DNA from: Sternotherus odoratus
Lineage: Eukaryota > Chordata > Testudines > Kinosternidae
Direction of reading: 5' to 3'
Length of the DNA stretch: 64,000 bases
Assembly: GCA_032164245.1 (NCBI GenBank)
Contig: JAVMKO010000003.1
Coordinates: 63,186,390-63,250,389, forward strand
The notes below the pieces were generated by a model. The model ran no database searches. It was not told the DNA's origin and saw only the letters and a program-made list of their open reading frames with translations. The position numbers were made by a program, and so were the translations under genes. Shown one piece after another: positions 1 through 12,744 of this stretch (its first letter is position 1; every line of letters starts with the position of its first letter).

Positions 1-3000
1 CAACAGGTAAACTGTGGGGCTGCAGCATAGCAACTTCACAGCTGTTAACCCAAACTATTGGGCACTGTCTGTGGGTCTTGGCTCGGTGTCCCCTCTGGAT
101 TCCTAATTATGACCCTGTGATCTCCCCCACCCATCCCTGTTTATTAATTTGTTGTCCCTCAGATTCAGTTGAACCCCAGATTCAGTGGCTCCTCTCCCTA
201 GGCCTTCAGCTGTAAGGGGGCTTGTGCCCTCCCACCTTCCCAGGATTCAATAGGTGTTAATCCAAACTATCAGACGAACAGCAGCTGCTGCCTTCTAAAG
301 TGCTGTGCAGAAACTGGAATTGCTTAAATTCAAATCCTATGATAGCTGTACAGCCACATGGTCTGCACTACAAAATGATACCGTGTTTGAACAGGACTGA
401 AGTGCTGACACAGTGCTGACCACTCTTGATCCTGCTCTACATTGACCACAAAATCATGGTCAGCATCATGTCAGCTAATCTGCCTCTTCACATCAGTGAG
501 AAAAAGGTTAATATTTTGCACAAGCCCACGGTGTTCAAGCGAAAAAGAGAACTGTACAAAGACTGCCACATGCAGGTGAATTTTACTCTTACAGCTTTAT
601 CACTCCAAATAATTCAGTCCTGATCGCTCCATGAGTCAGACAGAGTTTAAAGAAATACAAACCTCTGAACCATATCTTTTTAATTTAAACTGTACAGAGA
701 AAATGTCATACAGAGCTTTTACTTCAGATGTTCAAATTATAGTCAAATAAATTCCACTCCACCCTTCTTTTATCTTTATAAATTAACTCCAACATTTGAA
801 TGCCCAATTGACTGTATATATTTTCTTTCCTTTACAAAGCAATTCATTTTCTCAAGTAAAAGAAGGAACACAATTTGATAGTGTTAGAAATAATGACAGT
901 TTGTTAGTTATCAATAAAGAACAAGGACAAAGACAAGAGTTATATATTTAAAGCATATACAAATCTGGTTTAAGATGATGTAAATTAAATTCCACCTTTT
1001 TGGTTTAAATGTCCCCACATCAAGTCAATGTGTTCAGATCTGCCAACCAAAAGCAACATTTTGGGGATTAGATTCATATTTCTACAGCAAAATTCTCTTT
1101 CATTTCAAAATTAGAAATGTAAGTTGATTTTGTATTCTGAAATTGCTTTTTAGAACAGCTGTGCAGAAGTTAAGACACTTAACTCTACAAAGTATTTTAA
1201 AAATAAGTTTACATGTAAGAAATATCAAGAACCTTTGCTAATGTGGAATCCAGTGTTATCTAAGAAATAGGCTCAGTTTGTCATTTACAATAGCCTCCTC
1301 ATAATTATGGATTAGCAGACTTCACTCTATTATCCATATTTAAATTGAAGTGTCATTCATTAGCAGTTGAAACACCATGTTGACCTGATAAAGAAAACTA
1401 ATAAAAAACTTAATTATTCCAGTTCTGCTTAAATAAAATCCTTTCATGACATTTCCAAACAACATTGCACTGTTGGTCTCCAAATTCTTTCATTTTTGCT
1501 AAGAATGCATTTTCAATTAAAGTCTGTTAAACCCATTAATTTACTCTTTATAATGAAAGTAGGCCAGCAGGCACAGCTGTAACACACGAGGGGTTTTTTT
1601 GCTGGTAGATCCAAATAAAGATAGAGTATGTTCCAGACCTTCTTGAACTAGCAGCTGCTAGCTGCTTCCCTGAAGGGGGCATCTGTGATGTCTAGAAAGG
1701 AGAGATCAGTAGCAGAGCTGTGCAAAACTTTTATTACAAAATTCAACCCCAATGAATATTTGGACTTTTGATTTTGTTAGGGATTCAACGCAAAGCAAAC
1801 TTTTCATAGGCTTGTGGTATTCATACTGGGCCCAGTTTGAATAAACCTAGGATATTTTCAGGGGAAATAGTATTGATTTATAGGTCTGGGTTTTTTGGTT
1901 ATTTTTTAAACCGTGTTATTCTCCTCTTTTTCACTGCTTTGACATAAGACCAGGTGTAGCTTGGCTGCTCAAATGAGGAGATTGTTTGAGTTTTGGAGTT
2001 CATTCAAACCCAGCTTTCGAACTGAAATTCAGGAGATATAAACTTGGGCAAATCAAAGCTGAAAGAATGGTTTGCATGAATTTCAGTTGTCCACACTTTT
2101 CACCAATAGCTTTTTATGCATAGCAGCTGAGAATGATTTGTTCATATTGTGGTAGCATCTATAGGAAATTTGATCAGACTTCCAAGCTAGATATAGGAAG
2201 CCTGAGGTAGTTGCACTGCTCTGCAAGTAGTAATCGAATTCTCAATCCTTGTTTTGGTACTTGGTTCTACATATCAAGCTAGAATGTCTGTAAGATTTCT
2301 GTTATCCATTGAAACCAGCAAGTGGAGAGATATGTGGAAGTTTTAGTTAAACTTTCTACATGGAGATATCCAAACATTTTAATTCTGAATAAATAGGTAG
2401 GAATAACATTTTTATTGCCTATCCCTACAAGATAACCATGGTCAGAAAATAACTTGAAAATAGCCAAGGATGAAAGAACAAAACTATCCTTTTATCCTTT
2501 TATTCTGTGATATTCTATAATTAATGTATTGAATGACATTTCCATATAAATATATAAAGTGAGTACCATTATAACACAGCTATTTCCTAATCCAAATAGG
2601 TCTTCACCCAGCGAAGTGCTGAACAATTCCAGGAAATGCTGAGCATGCTCAAATCCCTCTGCCTAGTAGGAGTTGGGGATGCTTAGCACCATGCAGGATC
2701 AAGGACATATTTCATGAAAGGTATTATAAATATCCTGGTGTGGTAAACTCCCATTCTTTCTTAATGGTGCTATAAACAAATTCAGTTTCCGTCCTGCTCC
2801 CAACAACCGATTTAAACACCATATCAAGCCTGAACACACTCACTTCCTAGGTTTTGGCTTTACTGGCAACAAATGTCAAATAAACATAAGTGTCAGCCTA
2901 AACTTTCACCTCATACTTGGCTTTTTCTAGAGTTTTCTCTGCAGAACTGCTCTATCCTAAACACTATTTCTGTCTGCAACCGGGAGATATGCCAACACCT

Positions 3001-4061
3001 TTCTGAAACTAACTGAATTCGCCTGATAGTACGATTCTGCAGAAATTCTATTGGTTTCAAGTACCTGCTAACTGTGCAGATGCCTAGTCTGCCACTAGCC
3101 CACTATACATGTAAAGCTTATGCCACATTAGCTGACATAAACTGTAAAATAAATTGGACTATACTTGCCTTCCTTATACTTCTGCAAAAAGAGAGAAAAG
3201 GGGAAAAAAGTCAATGCCATTGAAAATCTATAGTTGACAGAGAATAGCAGATGAGTTGTAGTGAGATGTATGTAATCCTACAGGGATTTAGAGTATGGTA
3301 GAACTTGAACTTGAAGATGAACATGTTCTCGTGTTTTAGTGCTGATTGATTCCCCCCACCTTCATGCTATATATGGTTTTGGAAGGAAATCTAGAAGCTC
3401 ATTTAAAACTTGCTGGTATTTTTATGAGTAAAAATAAAAATAAAATAATTCTTTAACTCTCAAGTTATAGGACAAATTCTGTTCTCAGTCCTGAACAACT
3501 CAATGGGAATTATGCCCATGTAGCATAATGACAGGCAAGACCTAATACTGTTGTTAGATGCTGAGTGCCTATTGCTGTTGGTGAGTGACCTCAGCTCTTC
3601 AGGAGAGGGGCTATGTTTTCCTTTGTGTCTGGAAAGAACCTAGCACATTTGGAGGAAAAAATCCTATTGACTTCACTGAAGGAAGTCAATAGAAGATTCA
3701 GGTACTTAGCATGCCACAAGATCAGCCTTTAGGGCTGTTTAATTTCACCCTGTTTCTCTCAACTGGAATCAGAGTGAAAATGTTTAGTTTAGTTTTCCCC
3801 ATGGAGATGTAAAAAGAAATAAGCATAACTTTAGAAAACTTATGTGAATCAATGTAGTTATAGTGTGAGGTGGGAAACCAAGTTATAAAATCACCCAATG
3901 TTGCTTAACCAATTTTTGCCTTAATGTATAAGTTTTCAGACAGGATTATTGTCACGTATAGTTTCTGAACATATATTTATTCCAGACAATAAACAGATAA
4001 AGTGGAACAGGTAGGGGACCCAAGTTACCGAGTTTCTGAGAACCAGGAAGCTCTCCTGCAC
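1..4061. other. AT-rich stretch without recognisable gene
   Basis: I see no coding region, RNA gene or confidently classed repeat here. Reading frames are short and show no familiar domain. The sequence is AT-rich with scattered homopolymer runs, as expected of intergenic or intronic vertebrate DNA. A weak resemblance around 3470-3700 to old amniote interspersed repeats (phrases such as 'gacttcactgaaggaagtcaat') is too eroded to call. Confidence 0.6.
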
Positions 4062-4109
4062 TTTATAAGGGACTAGCATAAGTGCCCGGCGTTGCTCGGG
4101 TCAGTCGGA

Positions 4110-5395
4110 GGTGGGGAGGGGGCAGACAGTTGACACCCCCTGACCAACCCCAACACCCACCCTTCACCCACCCTGACACCTTCCCACCCCCCCGACCAAC
4201 CCCAAGACCCCCCGGCTCACTTACCCCCCGACCAAACCCGACAACCCCACCTGACCCCCCAAAACAAACCCAACACCCCCACCTCACCCCCCGACCAAAC
4301 CCGACACCCCCACCTCACCCCCTGAGCAAACCCGACACCCCCACCTCACCCCCCGACCGAACAGTGTATTTAATAATCTGTGTGCTACACAGTGCACCAT
4401 GAGCCGGGGAGGGGGGGTGGGGTGTCGGGTTTGGTCGGGGGGTCAGGTGGGGGTGTTGGGTTTGCTTGGGGGGGTCAGGTGGGGTTGTCGGGTTTGGTCG
4501 GGGGGTAAGTGAGCCGGGGGGTGTAGGGTTTGGTCTGGGGGGGTGGGAAGGTGTTGGGGTGGGTGAGGGGTGAGTGTTGCGGTTGGTCAGGGGGTGTTGC
4601 GGTTGGTGGGGGGTTGAGGTGGGGGTGTCAGGTTTGCTTGGGGGGATGAGGTAGGGGTGTCGGGTTCGGTCGGGGGTAAGTGAGCCGGGGGGGTGTCAGG
4701 TTTGGTCTGGGGGGGTGGGAAGGTGTCGTGGTGGGTGAGGGGTGAGGTGTGGGTGTTGGGGTTGGTCAGGGGGTGTTGTGGTTGGTGGGGGGTGAGGTGG
4801 GGGTGTCGGGTTTGCTTGGGGGGGTGAGGTGGGAGTGTCGGGTTCGGTCGGGGGGTAAGTGAGCCGGGGGGTGTCAGGTTTGGTCTGGGGGTGTTGCGAT
4901 TGGTGTGGGGGGGGTGAGGTGGGGGTGTTAGGTTCGGTCGGGGGGTAAGTGAGCCAGGGGGTGTCGGGTTTGGTCTGGGGGGGGGGGAAGGTGTTGGGGT
5001 GGGTGAGGGGTGAGGGGTGGGTGTTGGGGTTGGTCAGGGGGTGTTGCGGTTGGTGGGGGGGTGAGGTGGCGGTGTCGGGTTTGGTCGGGGGGTAAGTGAG
5101 CCGGGGGTGTGTGTCGGGTTTGGTCTGGGCACCCACCCCAACACCTTCCCCCCCCCCAGACCAAACCCAACACCCACACCACACCCCTCACCCCCCCCCG
5201 ACACCTTCCCACCCCCCCAGACCAACCCCGACACCCCCCTGGCTCACTTACCCCCCGACCAAACCCGACACCCCCACCTCACCCCCCCACCAACCGCAAC
5301 ACCCCCTGACCAACCCCAACACCCCCACCTCACCCCCCGACCGAACCCGACACCCCCACCTCACTTACCGTCCCACCAAACCCAACTCAGATCCG
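4110..5395. repeat. C-rich/G-rich minisatellite with strand switches
   Basis: Units of roughly 30 bp of the form 'ccccccgaccaaacccgaca' plus 'cccccacctca' fill this stretch. The unit is C-rich on the + strand at about 4110-4360. It is reversed (G-rich) at about 4400-5115 and C-rich again at about 5130-5390. The array therefore contains inverted blocks able to form long hairpins, and G-runs of quadruplex type on both strands. The long proline-rich or glycine-rich reading frames here are by-products of the repeat and are not genes. Confidence 0.85.
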
Positions 5396-5499
5396 TCGCA
5401 GGGGGGAAGTGGGCCCAGAGCCGAGGGATTCCGGGGACCTTCGCAGGTGGGGGGGTGCACAGAGCTGATGGAGTCCGGGGTTGAGGTGGGAGGGGCAGA

Positions 5500-5765
5500 G
5501 AACTGAGGGCTCTCCGGGGTTCCGTTGAGAGGGGGGAGGGGCAGAGAACGGAGGGATCTCCGGGGTTCCGTTGGGAGGGGGGAGGGGTAGAGAACTGAGG
5601 GATCTCCGGGGTTCCGTTGGGAGGGGGGAGGGGCAGAGAACTGAGGGATCTCTGGGGTTCTGTTGGGAGGGGGGAGGGGCAGAGAATGGAGGGATCTCCG
5701 GGGTTCCGTTGGGAGGGGGGAGGGGCAGAGAACTGAGGGATCTCCGGGGTTCCGTTGGAGGAGGG
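5500..5765 (+). repeat. 46-bp minisatellite, about six copies
   Basis: The word 'gatctc' starts at 5555, 5601, 5647, 5693 and 5739, an exact 46-bp spacing. It sits in a unit containing 'agagaactgaggg', 'ccggggttccgtt' and a G-run. A diverged copy precedes it near 5508. Near-identical units indicate recent homogenisation or expansion. The array lies inside the interspersed repeat at 4062-6058. Confidence 0.9.
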
Positions 5766-5988
5766 AGGGGTGAGCTGAGCGAGTGAGTGTCTGTTGGAGG
5801 GGGGTATTATGACATCATCACCACCTAACCGCCCAGCCGATGTGATTGGCCCTGAAAGACTTTCACCCCTGGGGGGCGTCAGAGGTGAGATCAGAAAATT
5901 TTTCGACCCTTACCAGCATCTAGACCCCAAGACCCCTCACTGTACCAAATTTCAAGTCTCTGGCTCAAACGGTGCGGGAGGAGTTCGC

Positions 5989-6036
5989 AGTCATACGTAC
6001 ATACATACATACATACATACACACATACATACACCA
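5989..6036 (+). repeat. CATA/CACA microsatellite
   Basis: Short tandem tetranucleotide run (cata with cgta and caca variants) in the tail of the host repeat. The second copy of the repeat has a CATA/CA run at the same place (about 25178-25208), so the microsatellite belongs to the element. Confidence 0.85.
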
Positions 6037-6058
6037 CTTGACTTTTATATATATAGAT

Positions 6059-8571
6059 GTATCAGTCTCAGATCTAGTCCTTCAATTTCCAGTCCAGTCT
6101 TTCTCTAACTTGGGCCCTTGTTCATTTGGTTTCTTTTCACATTGCAGGTTAACTAACTTTCCTCCAATCAACTTTAAGCATGTCTGACATAGTCAATACA
6201 ATACACATACAAAAGTTTCAATTTACATAATTTTCACTGCCAACACTATTTTCATGTCATTATGTCCTCAAGTACCTTACTTCTATTTTTCCTAACCTAG
6301 GAGCTTTTAACATAATTTTTGTGTGCGTTTTATCCTATCTGTGTCTTTCAACACAGTAACAAAACATCGCCTTTGTCCTGTCAGCGCTGAGCATTATCTA
6401 AACAAGTCTAAGAAAAGAGAGATTGGCAAGAAAAGAGTCATGCCAAGCAAGAGTGAGACCAAAGCCTTGCATAAATATGGCCTATCCAAACTCATTCACA
6501 AACCATAATTGTAAACTATTAAATTAGACTAACAAGACCTTTATTTTTACCTATACTAATACTGTAAATTCTGCCCGGCTGTGGGCCAATAAAGAACCCA
6601 GCTCTTCAGACTTGGGGACTGACACATTTTTGGTGAATATTAAAGGGGGCATTAGGACATGTCTGGGAACCCAGCCAAGTGAATTGCTGGCATATCCTTG
6701 TGGCAAATGTTCAGTGCAGGAACTCCAAAGGGAATGGATATAGTGGTCACATAAAATGGATTGATAGAGGATTTGAAGGAGGTATTTGTTAAAGTAGTAG
6801 AAACAGATGGGAGTTCAAGGGGCTCCAATGACTGGTACATCAGGGAAGCAATCCCCTGCTTTACAGTCCCCCTCACTGGGAGAGGGGGAGACGGCGAGTT
6901 CCTAGCATGGATTGGCTGGGGTCCACAATAAGGTAAGAGGGAGAGCTGATAGGTATATATGAAAATGATCACGGAATTAACTAAACTGTACACTGTTATC
7001 TGCCGGGTACTCCCAGAAGGTTAAGAATAAAGCTTTTGGCCTAATTAAACTACATCCAGAGCCTCCTATCATTCTTCTAGCACAGCTGGACAATAAGGCC
7101 TTGATATTAAATTATTCCTAACCATTAGGAACAGGTATTTTTCTAATATTAGCAATTTTATGCAGCTATAGAAATAAGTAATTCAGAAGGAAAGAGTATT
7201 GAAAGAATGAGTATCTAGTAACTGATAGTATGTGTAAATAGGAAGCAATTTATCAGTTCAAGGAGAGAAGCAAATTAGTATTCCAATTATTTTGTTTACA
7301 GAATTCCTTGGTGTGTAGTTCTTCTCATCATTAGACAACCTGAATTAATTCAGTTTTACTGGAATTATATTGAGGGGTAAATTTTCCAAGTAGTGTGTGG
7401 GGATTTAGCCATAGGACTCTTATTAAGTTTGATGGGCATTATGTGGCTAAATACCTGCTCACTGCACTGTGAATGGGATTTAACTTCAAGATTTTTTTTT
7501 ATGTGCTGAGAACTGTTGCTTGAAAAGAGAGAATCAAATCTGAAAGTGACAACAAGTCCCAAGTCAATCACAAACAGATTTTTGTTATGATGATAGTTTG
7601 TTTACTCAGAAATTAAATTTAAGTTGAATTCAAATGAAGATTTTCTGTTCTTCCTTTTACATAATAAAAATTAAACAATCAGTTTCTCTGAAAACTGAAC
7701 CTCCTATTTTGTGAAGATGCCAGAGAGGTACACCCTTTATTTTTCTGTAGAACTTGCATTACATAAACATGTCTGGTCTTCTCTGAATTTCTAAAAGAGT
7801 CTACAGCAGATCTTGATTTACCTTCCTGTAAAGCAATAATAACAAAAATGAAAATGAATTTTTGGAAAAACTAAAATGATTTTCAGATTTTTAAAATCCG
7901 TCAATATAAAGCCACATTTACAGCAAGCTTTTTTTCCTCTGGAAAAGAACTTTTTAAATCCTTTTACATAAAAAAAAGATTATTTCCCTATGCTAAAACA
8001 TACAGTCAAAGCTCTTTATAGGAGAAAACAAAGGCACAAACTTTTCAAGCTTAGAGGAAATAGGATTATACATTTCCAATACTTATAGCACAGAGATATA
8101 CAGTAAACAACTTCATAAAGTCCCGATTCTCCAATATATGCAGCCTTGAAAATAAAAGGCATTTTGTCATTCTGCATTGTTGCAAATTAAGGTTAGCTTT
8201 CTTATTATTTTTCATTAAAGTGACACTGAGCTTGTCTTCCCGGGTCCCATCTTCTGTAGAGAGAGAGTGAGCATCTTAGAATACATAAGAAGTAAACAAA
8301 CCAAACGAAACCCCAGAAAGAACAATAAAATGCAACAGCAAAGGCAACCAGCAAAAAGAAAAGAGTTCACATCTCCAATGGCTTTATCTTCACACATTTC
8401 TGTTTATAAACTGCACAGTATAGCTGTGCTTTAAAAACCTGAAGAATTCAGCTACCATGGTTACAGGGGCAGCTGCACTTTAGACCCATTTTGTCTGTCT
8501 ACTGCACCCTTCAGATGACAGGCCTGGCTTCCTCTACCTCTCTCAAGGCTGGAACCACAGTCCAACCACTC
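6059..8571. other. AT-rich stretch, possible eroded LTR near 6.3-6.65 kb
   Basis: No gene is seen. Around 6590-6640 the sequence 'ggccaataaagaacccagct' runs into 'gactgacaca' and then 'tttttggtga'. This resembles the polyadenylation end of an LTR followed by a primer-binding-site-like TGG, but the partner LTR and any coding region were not found, so this is only a suggestion. The rest (6650-8570) is AT-rich and unclassified. Confidence 0.35.
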
Positions 8572-8574
8572 TGA

Positions 8575-8870
8575 GGGCTGGTCTTCACTAGAAGGGGGGA
8601 TCGACTGAAGATACGCAACTTCAGCTACGTTAATAACATAGCTGAAGGCGGTGTATCTTCAGCCGACTTACCTGCCGTCCTCGTGGTGGTGGCGGTCGGC
8701 AGCGCACTCCCCCGTCAACTCCAGCTTGCGCCTTCAGACAAGCTGGAGTTACAGGAGTCGACTGGGGCACCGCAGGTGATCGATTTCTTGCATCTTAATG
8801 AGACGTGAGAAATTGATCGCTAAAAGAGCGATCGCTACCCGCCGATCTGGCGGGTAGTGAAGACCTACCC
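8575..8870. mobile_element. Harbinger-type MITE (Chompy-like)
   Basis: A 296-bp element with terminal inverted repeats: left 'gggctggtcttcacta', right 'tagtgaagacctaccc'. It is flanked by a direct 3-bp duplication TGA (8572-8574 and 8871-8873), as expected for PIF/Harbinger transposition. The interior is GC-richer than its surroundings and has further short inverted repeats, such as 'cttcagctacgtt' against 'aacatagctgaag'. It has no coding capacity. Chompy elements of crocodilians and turtles are the closest family I know; the name is by resemblance. Confidence 0.75.
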
Positions 8871-9165
8871 TGAGACTTGATCGCTGAGTTTCAGCCCCCA
8901 TTTCCCAGCCATGTTAACCTGACAGGCCCAAGTGGGTTTGGCACCTGTATGTCTTATTTCTCTGAGATTCTGTGACCAACAAGCCAATTAATGTGACTCA
9001 AAAACAGCTTCTTCCAAGCCAAGTATTATTTATTCACCCAAAGGTACATAGCATGCAGAGCAAAAAATAAAACCAAGAAGGCTTATATGCATAGTCCTCT
9101 TAACTACACCTTTCCTTCAGCCCAGTTAACTCCATCTCTGGTGTGGAGAGAAAGACTGCTCCAGT

Positions 9166-9368
9166 ATCAGAGGGGTCCATGTTAGTCTGGATCTACAAAA
9201 GTGAGAAAGAGTCTTGTAGCACTTTATAGACTAACAAATATGTTGGAGCATAAGCTTTCATGGGTGAAGACCCACTTCATAAGATGAATGAAGTGGGTCT
9301 TCGCCTATGAAAGATTATGCTCCAAAATATCTGTTAGTCTATAAGGTGCTACAAGACTCTTTGTCTCT
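9166..9368. mobile_element. Foldback SINE-like repeat, copy 1
   Basis: The copy starts with 'atcagaggggtccatgttag'. It carries two inverted arms of about 75 bp (9206-9280 and 9288-9362) around a loop of about 7 nt. The arms contain 'gagtcttgtagcac', 'agactaaca', 'gcataagctttcatggg' and 'acccacttcat'. A 7-bp direct repeat 'ctccagt' flanks it (9159-9165, 9369-9375). The family recurs at 12745, 53838 and 56443. Variable target duplication lengths suggest LINE-driven insertion. Confidence 0.75.
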
Positions 9369-9430
9369 CTCCAGTGTGTGTCTGCCAGCATGCCACCAAC
9401 CTACTCACTCCCCAGTCCTTCCTGCCTATT

Positions 9431-10390
9431 TCTCTTGAGGAATTCTGCATCACTGTTCATGCGCAAAATTCATCTCTCCCCCTCCCCGCCCCGGCACACA
9501 CACACACACCACCATACACACACAGAGAGATCTCTTTGTTTCCTTGTAGAAAAATGAATTCTGATGGGGAAGCAAAGGGAAGCCATAAGAATGGTTATGA
9601 GCCCCTCCCCAGCAGCAAAGGCAAGTCGGTTCGAACACCTGGAGAAGCCAATAAAGATGTAAATTACTGTTGGAAGGGGTGGCTGGGCAGTTGTGCATGT
9701 GTGAGAGAGAGACAGTCTGTCCCTCATGCTTGCTATTGCAACATGCTTGGCATGGAGGGGCATGGTACTGGGGTGTTTCTGAGGAGGTAGGCGTAAGGCA
9801 GGCTTGTCCTGTGAGGCAGAGAAGAATGTAGCAGCCTGCCTGCTTAGTAAATTGTTCCCACTGTCTTTATGAATTTTCCCCAAAACAGGTGTAAAAGTTT
9901 TAAGGCTCTTTTAAAGGACAGTGTGGTGCTAATGCTTATGGTGCTTTAGTCATTAGAACTGAACTACATTTATGGACTGAAAAAATGACTATTAAAATGT
10001 GCTCCATGAACTGTTTTGCTACTGACCTTTTGGGAGATGCTCAGTAGCCAATATAAATTATGAGTTTGATTCCCCAGACCTCACTTGCTCTTCAGTTCCT
10101 ATGATGTAATACTGAGCATATGGCTGCATATATTTATTGACTAATAACTAGAAATAAAGGGTCAAATCTAGCTATATTACCATTAGTCAAGGAGGGTAGG
10201 GAATTTTCTGCAATAATCCCCACTCTCATTCGCTATTCATTGTACTGTAATTTAAATAAATTATGAAAATAATTGAAACCAGCATGATTATATTGCTTTA
10301 TTTTGATAAATAAAATATGCAGAATTTTGAAAAACTTTTAAAATTCTGTGCAGAATTTTTAATTTTTTGGTGCAGAATTCCCCCAGGAGT
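9431..10390. mobile_element. DNA transposon remnant with 'ggaattctgca' terminal inverted repeats
   Basis: The left end has 'ttgaggaattctgca' and the right end has 'tgcagaattcccccaggagt', which are inverted to each other. The flanks share 'gcctat' (9424-9429 and 10392-10397), the core of a possible 8-bp duplication, suggesting a hAT-like element. A CA/ACAC microsatellite lies near the left end (about 9495-9530). Reading frames in both orientations between 9370 and 9880 show no transposase motif, so this is non-autonomous or decayed. Confidence 0.6.
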
Positions 10391-11459
10391 AGCCTATGCA
10401 AACATCTTCAAAGTTTTAGTTTAACTTTTGATTCTATGTTCAGCCAGGAGGAGTAAGCTTTGCCAACCTAGTGGACCCTAGGTGAGGGGATGTTTCCCAC
10501 TCAATATTTTTCTAGGACACTTAGTATTGCCAATGAAAGCATCTTATCACCATCATTATTTCCTCCTCTAGTGGGCAAAGAGAGAAGGAGAGTGGCATTC
10601 TATGTCAAAAATGACATTACCTGATAACTCGGAAGAAAATTATCTCACATACTTATGGATCAGTAACACTAGGGAACCGGATGACTACCTCTTTACACCC
10701 TATCTATAATGTGTAGGAAGCAACACTTTGATCTGGTGGACTACAGTTTGAGTGATGTACGCTGGACGTCTTATGCTGCCAGTGCTAAGACATCCTTGGA
10801 ATTTCTAAATGTCATAGAAGACAATGTCTTCACTCAGAAAAGTGTTACAGCCAAGAAAGAAAAAGGTCTAATAAAGAATTCCCCCAACTGATTGTCACTG
10901 ATCACACAACTAAAAGTTAATGGTAGCTTAAGTACAAGTGATCATGACTTGATCACAATTATAATATGCAAGCAGAAAAGAATCCAGGCAAGTAATATAT
11001 ATACTTAGTACTTTCACAGGGCCAATTTCACAAAGCTGAAAACAATTATGAGCCAAATCAGGTGGGATGAAGAACTTAATTGGAAAAATGTGAATGATAC
11101 TTGGAGATCATTTAAGAACACTGTACTAAATGTCCCAAACCCCATAGTCCCTCAATTGAGGAAGAAAGCTATGCTTAGTTAATAAACCTCTTTGGTAGAG
11201 TAGAAGAGAAGTCAGCTATAAAAAAATGAAAAAATGTATAAAACAAATGGAAGAAAGGGGAGTTGATTGTAGTGAATATAAATTAGAAGTTATCCATTTT
11301 CTACAATTCCTAAGAGAAGCCAAGGAGAAATCTGTGGTCAGCAGAGTGAAGGAAAATAAGCAGTCTTTAAAAACTATATTAGGAATAAAAAGAATCCTGG
11401 CAGTGCTATTGGTCCATTGCTACATAAAAATAGTAGATTTATCAATATTAATGTAGAAT

Positions 11460-12490
11460 AGGCAGTACTGTTCAATAAATATTTCTGTTCTGTATTTGGG
11501 GGGAAAAGATGGTATTGTCTTACAATAGTGTCATACAATTATAACACGATTTCATTCCACTAGTATCTCTTAAGGATGCTAAACAGAAGTTACTAAAATT
11601 AGACATTTTTAAATCAGCAGGTCCAGAAAACTTATATCCAAGAGTTTTAGAAGAGCTGCCTGAGCTGCTCACTGGACAATAACATTGATTTTCAAGAAGT
11701 ATTGGAGCACTGGAGAAATTCCAGAAGACTCAAAGAAAGATAAGGTGCCAATTTTTAAAAAAGGTAAACCAGATGAAATGGGTAATTCTAGGGCTGTCAC
11801 CTGACATCGATCCCAGGTAAGATAATGGTGTGACTGATATAAGACTTGATTAATAATGAACAAAATGAGGAAAATGTAATTAATGAAAATCAACATGGCT
11901 TTATGGAAAATAGATCCTGTCACACTAATATATATATTTTTATTAAATTACAAGCTTGGTCATAAAGGTAACAGTATTGGTGTAATATATTTAGACTTCT
12001 GTGAAGTCTTTGACTTGGTACCACATGACATTTTGATTAAAAAAAATAGAAAGGTATAAAATTAACATGATACACATTAAATAGATTAAAAACTGACTAA
12101 TACATTAGTCTCAAAATGTAACTGTCAATAGAGAATCATCATTGAGTTGTCTGTTTCTGGTGGGGTCCCACAGGGATTGGTTCTTGGCCCTATGCCATTT
12201 AACATTTTATTAATAACCTGAAAGAAGACAAACTCATCACTGATAAAGTTTGCAGATGACACAAAAAATAGAGGAGTGTTAACTAATGAAGAGGACAGGT
12301 CACGGATTCAAACTGATCTGGATCACTGTGTAAACTGGGTGCAAGCAAACAATATACATTTTAATATGGCTATGAAGAAAAGTATACATCTGAGAACAAA
12401 GAACATAGGCCATATTTACAGGACAGGGGACTCTATCCTGGAAAGCAGTGACTCTGAAAAAAAGAGTTGAGGTTCCTGGGGGATATTCAG
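11460..12490 (+). pseudogene. CR1 reverse transcriptase, pseudogene
   Basis: This is the polymerase core of a non-LTR retrotransposon ORF2 protein, which copied element RNA at a nicked target site. The key motifs can be read, although in different frames because of frameshifts. 'FDLVPHDILI' at 12009-12038 is RT block A with its catalytic aspartate. 'GVPQGLVLGP' at 12162-12191 is block B. 'FADDT' at 12249-12263 is block C with the catalytic DD pair. Downstream, residues such as 'DLDHCVNWVQANNIHFN' fit the region after the palm. Upstream fragments at 10709-10891 and 11226-11456 fit the linker between endonuclease and RT. Stops and indels rule out function. The exact CR1 subfamily is not determined. 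Confidence 0.8.
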
Positions 12491-12744
12491 TTAAACATGA
12501 GCTCCCAATATGATGCTGTGGTCAAAAGAGCTAATACGATCCTTGATGCATTAACAGGGGGATATTGAGTAGGAAATGGTGAGGTTATTTTGTGTCTGTA
12601 TTTGGCTGGTGGAATACTGTGTGGTTTCGGTGTCTGAAAGTCAGGAAGGATGTTGATAAAATGGAGATGGTTCACAGAAGAGCCATGAAAATTATTAAAG
12701 GATTAGAAAACATGCCATATGTAACTTTACTATATTTAAAGTGA

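Larger units (their letters stand above)
4062..6058 (+). mobile_element. Interspersed repeat with internal minisatellites, copy 1
   Basis: The left end reads 'gactagcataagtgcccgg' followed by 'cgttgctcggg'. The right end reads 'ttgacttttatatatatag'. Copy 2 at 24265-25235 has the same two ends and the same distal segment (a 'ggtattat.acatcat' block, then 'tgtaccaaatttcaagtctc' followed by 'tggctcaaacggtg'), so this is a dispersed element and not local duplication. The interior is filled by minisatellites of a different sequence in each copy. A CATA microsatellite precedes the right end. I do not recognise the superfamily. No reading frame resembles a transposase or reverse transcriptase, so it is probably non-autonomous. 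No clear target-site duplication was found. Confidence 0.7.

Noticed and set aside
4082..5506. Long proline- or glycine-rich open frames on both strands
   Set aside because: They follow the period of the C-rich/G-rich minisatellite, overlap in several frames and have no non-repetitive domain.
9374..9883. Two overlapping frames of about 138 codons on opposite strands
   Set aside because: They sit in a DNA-transposon remnant and include a CA-repeat; neither shows a motif.
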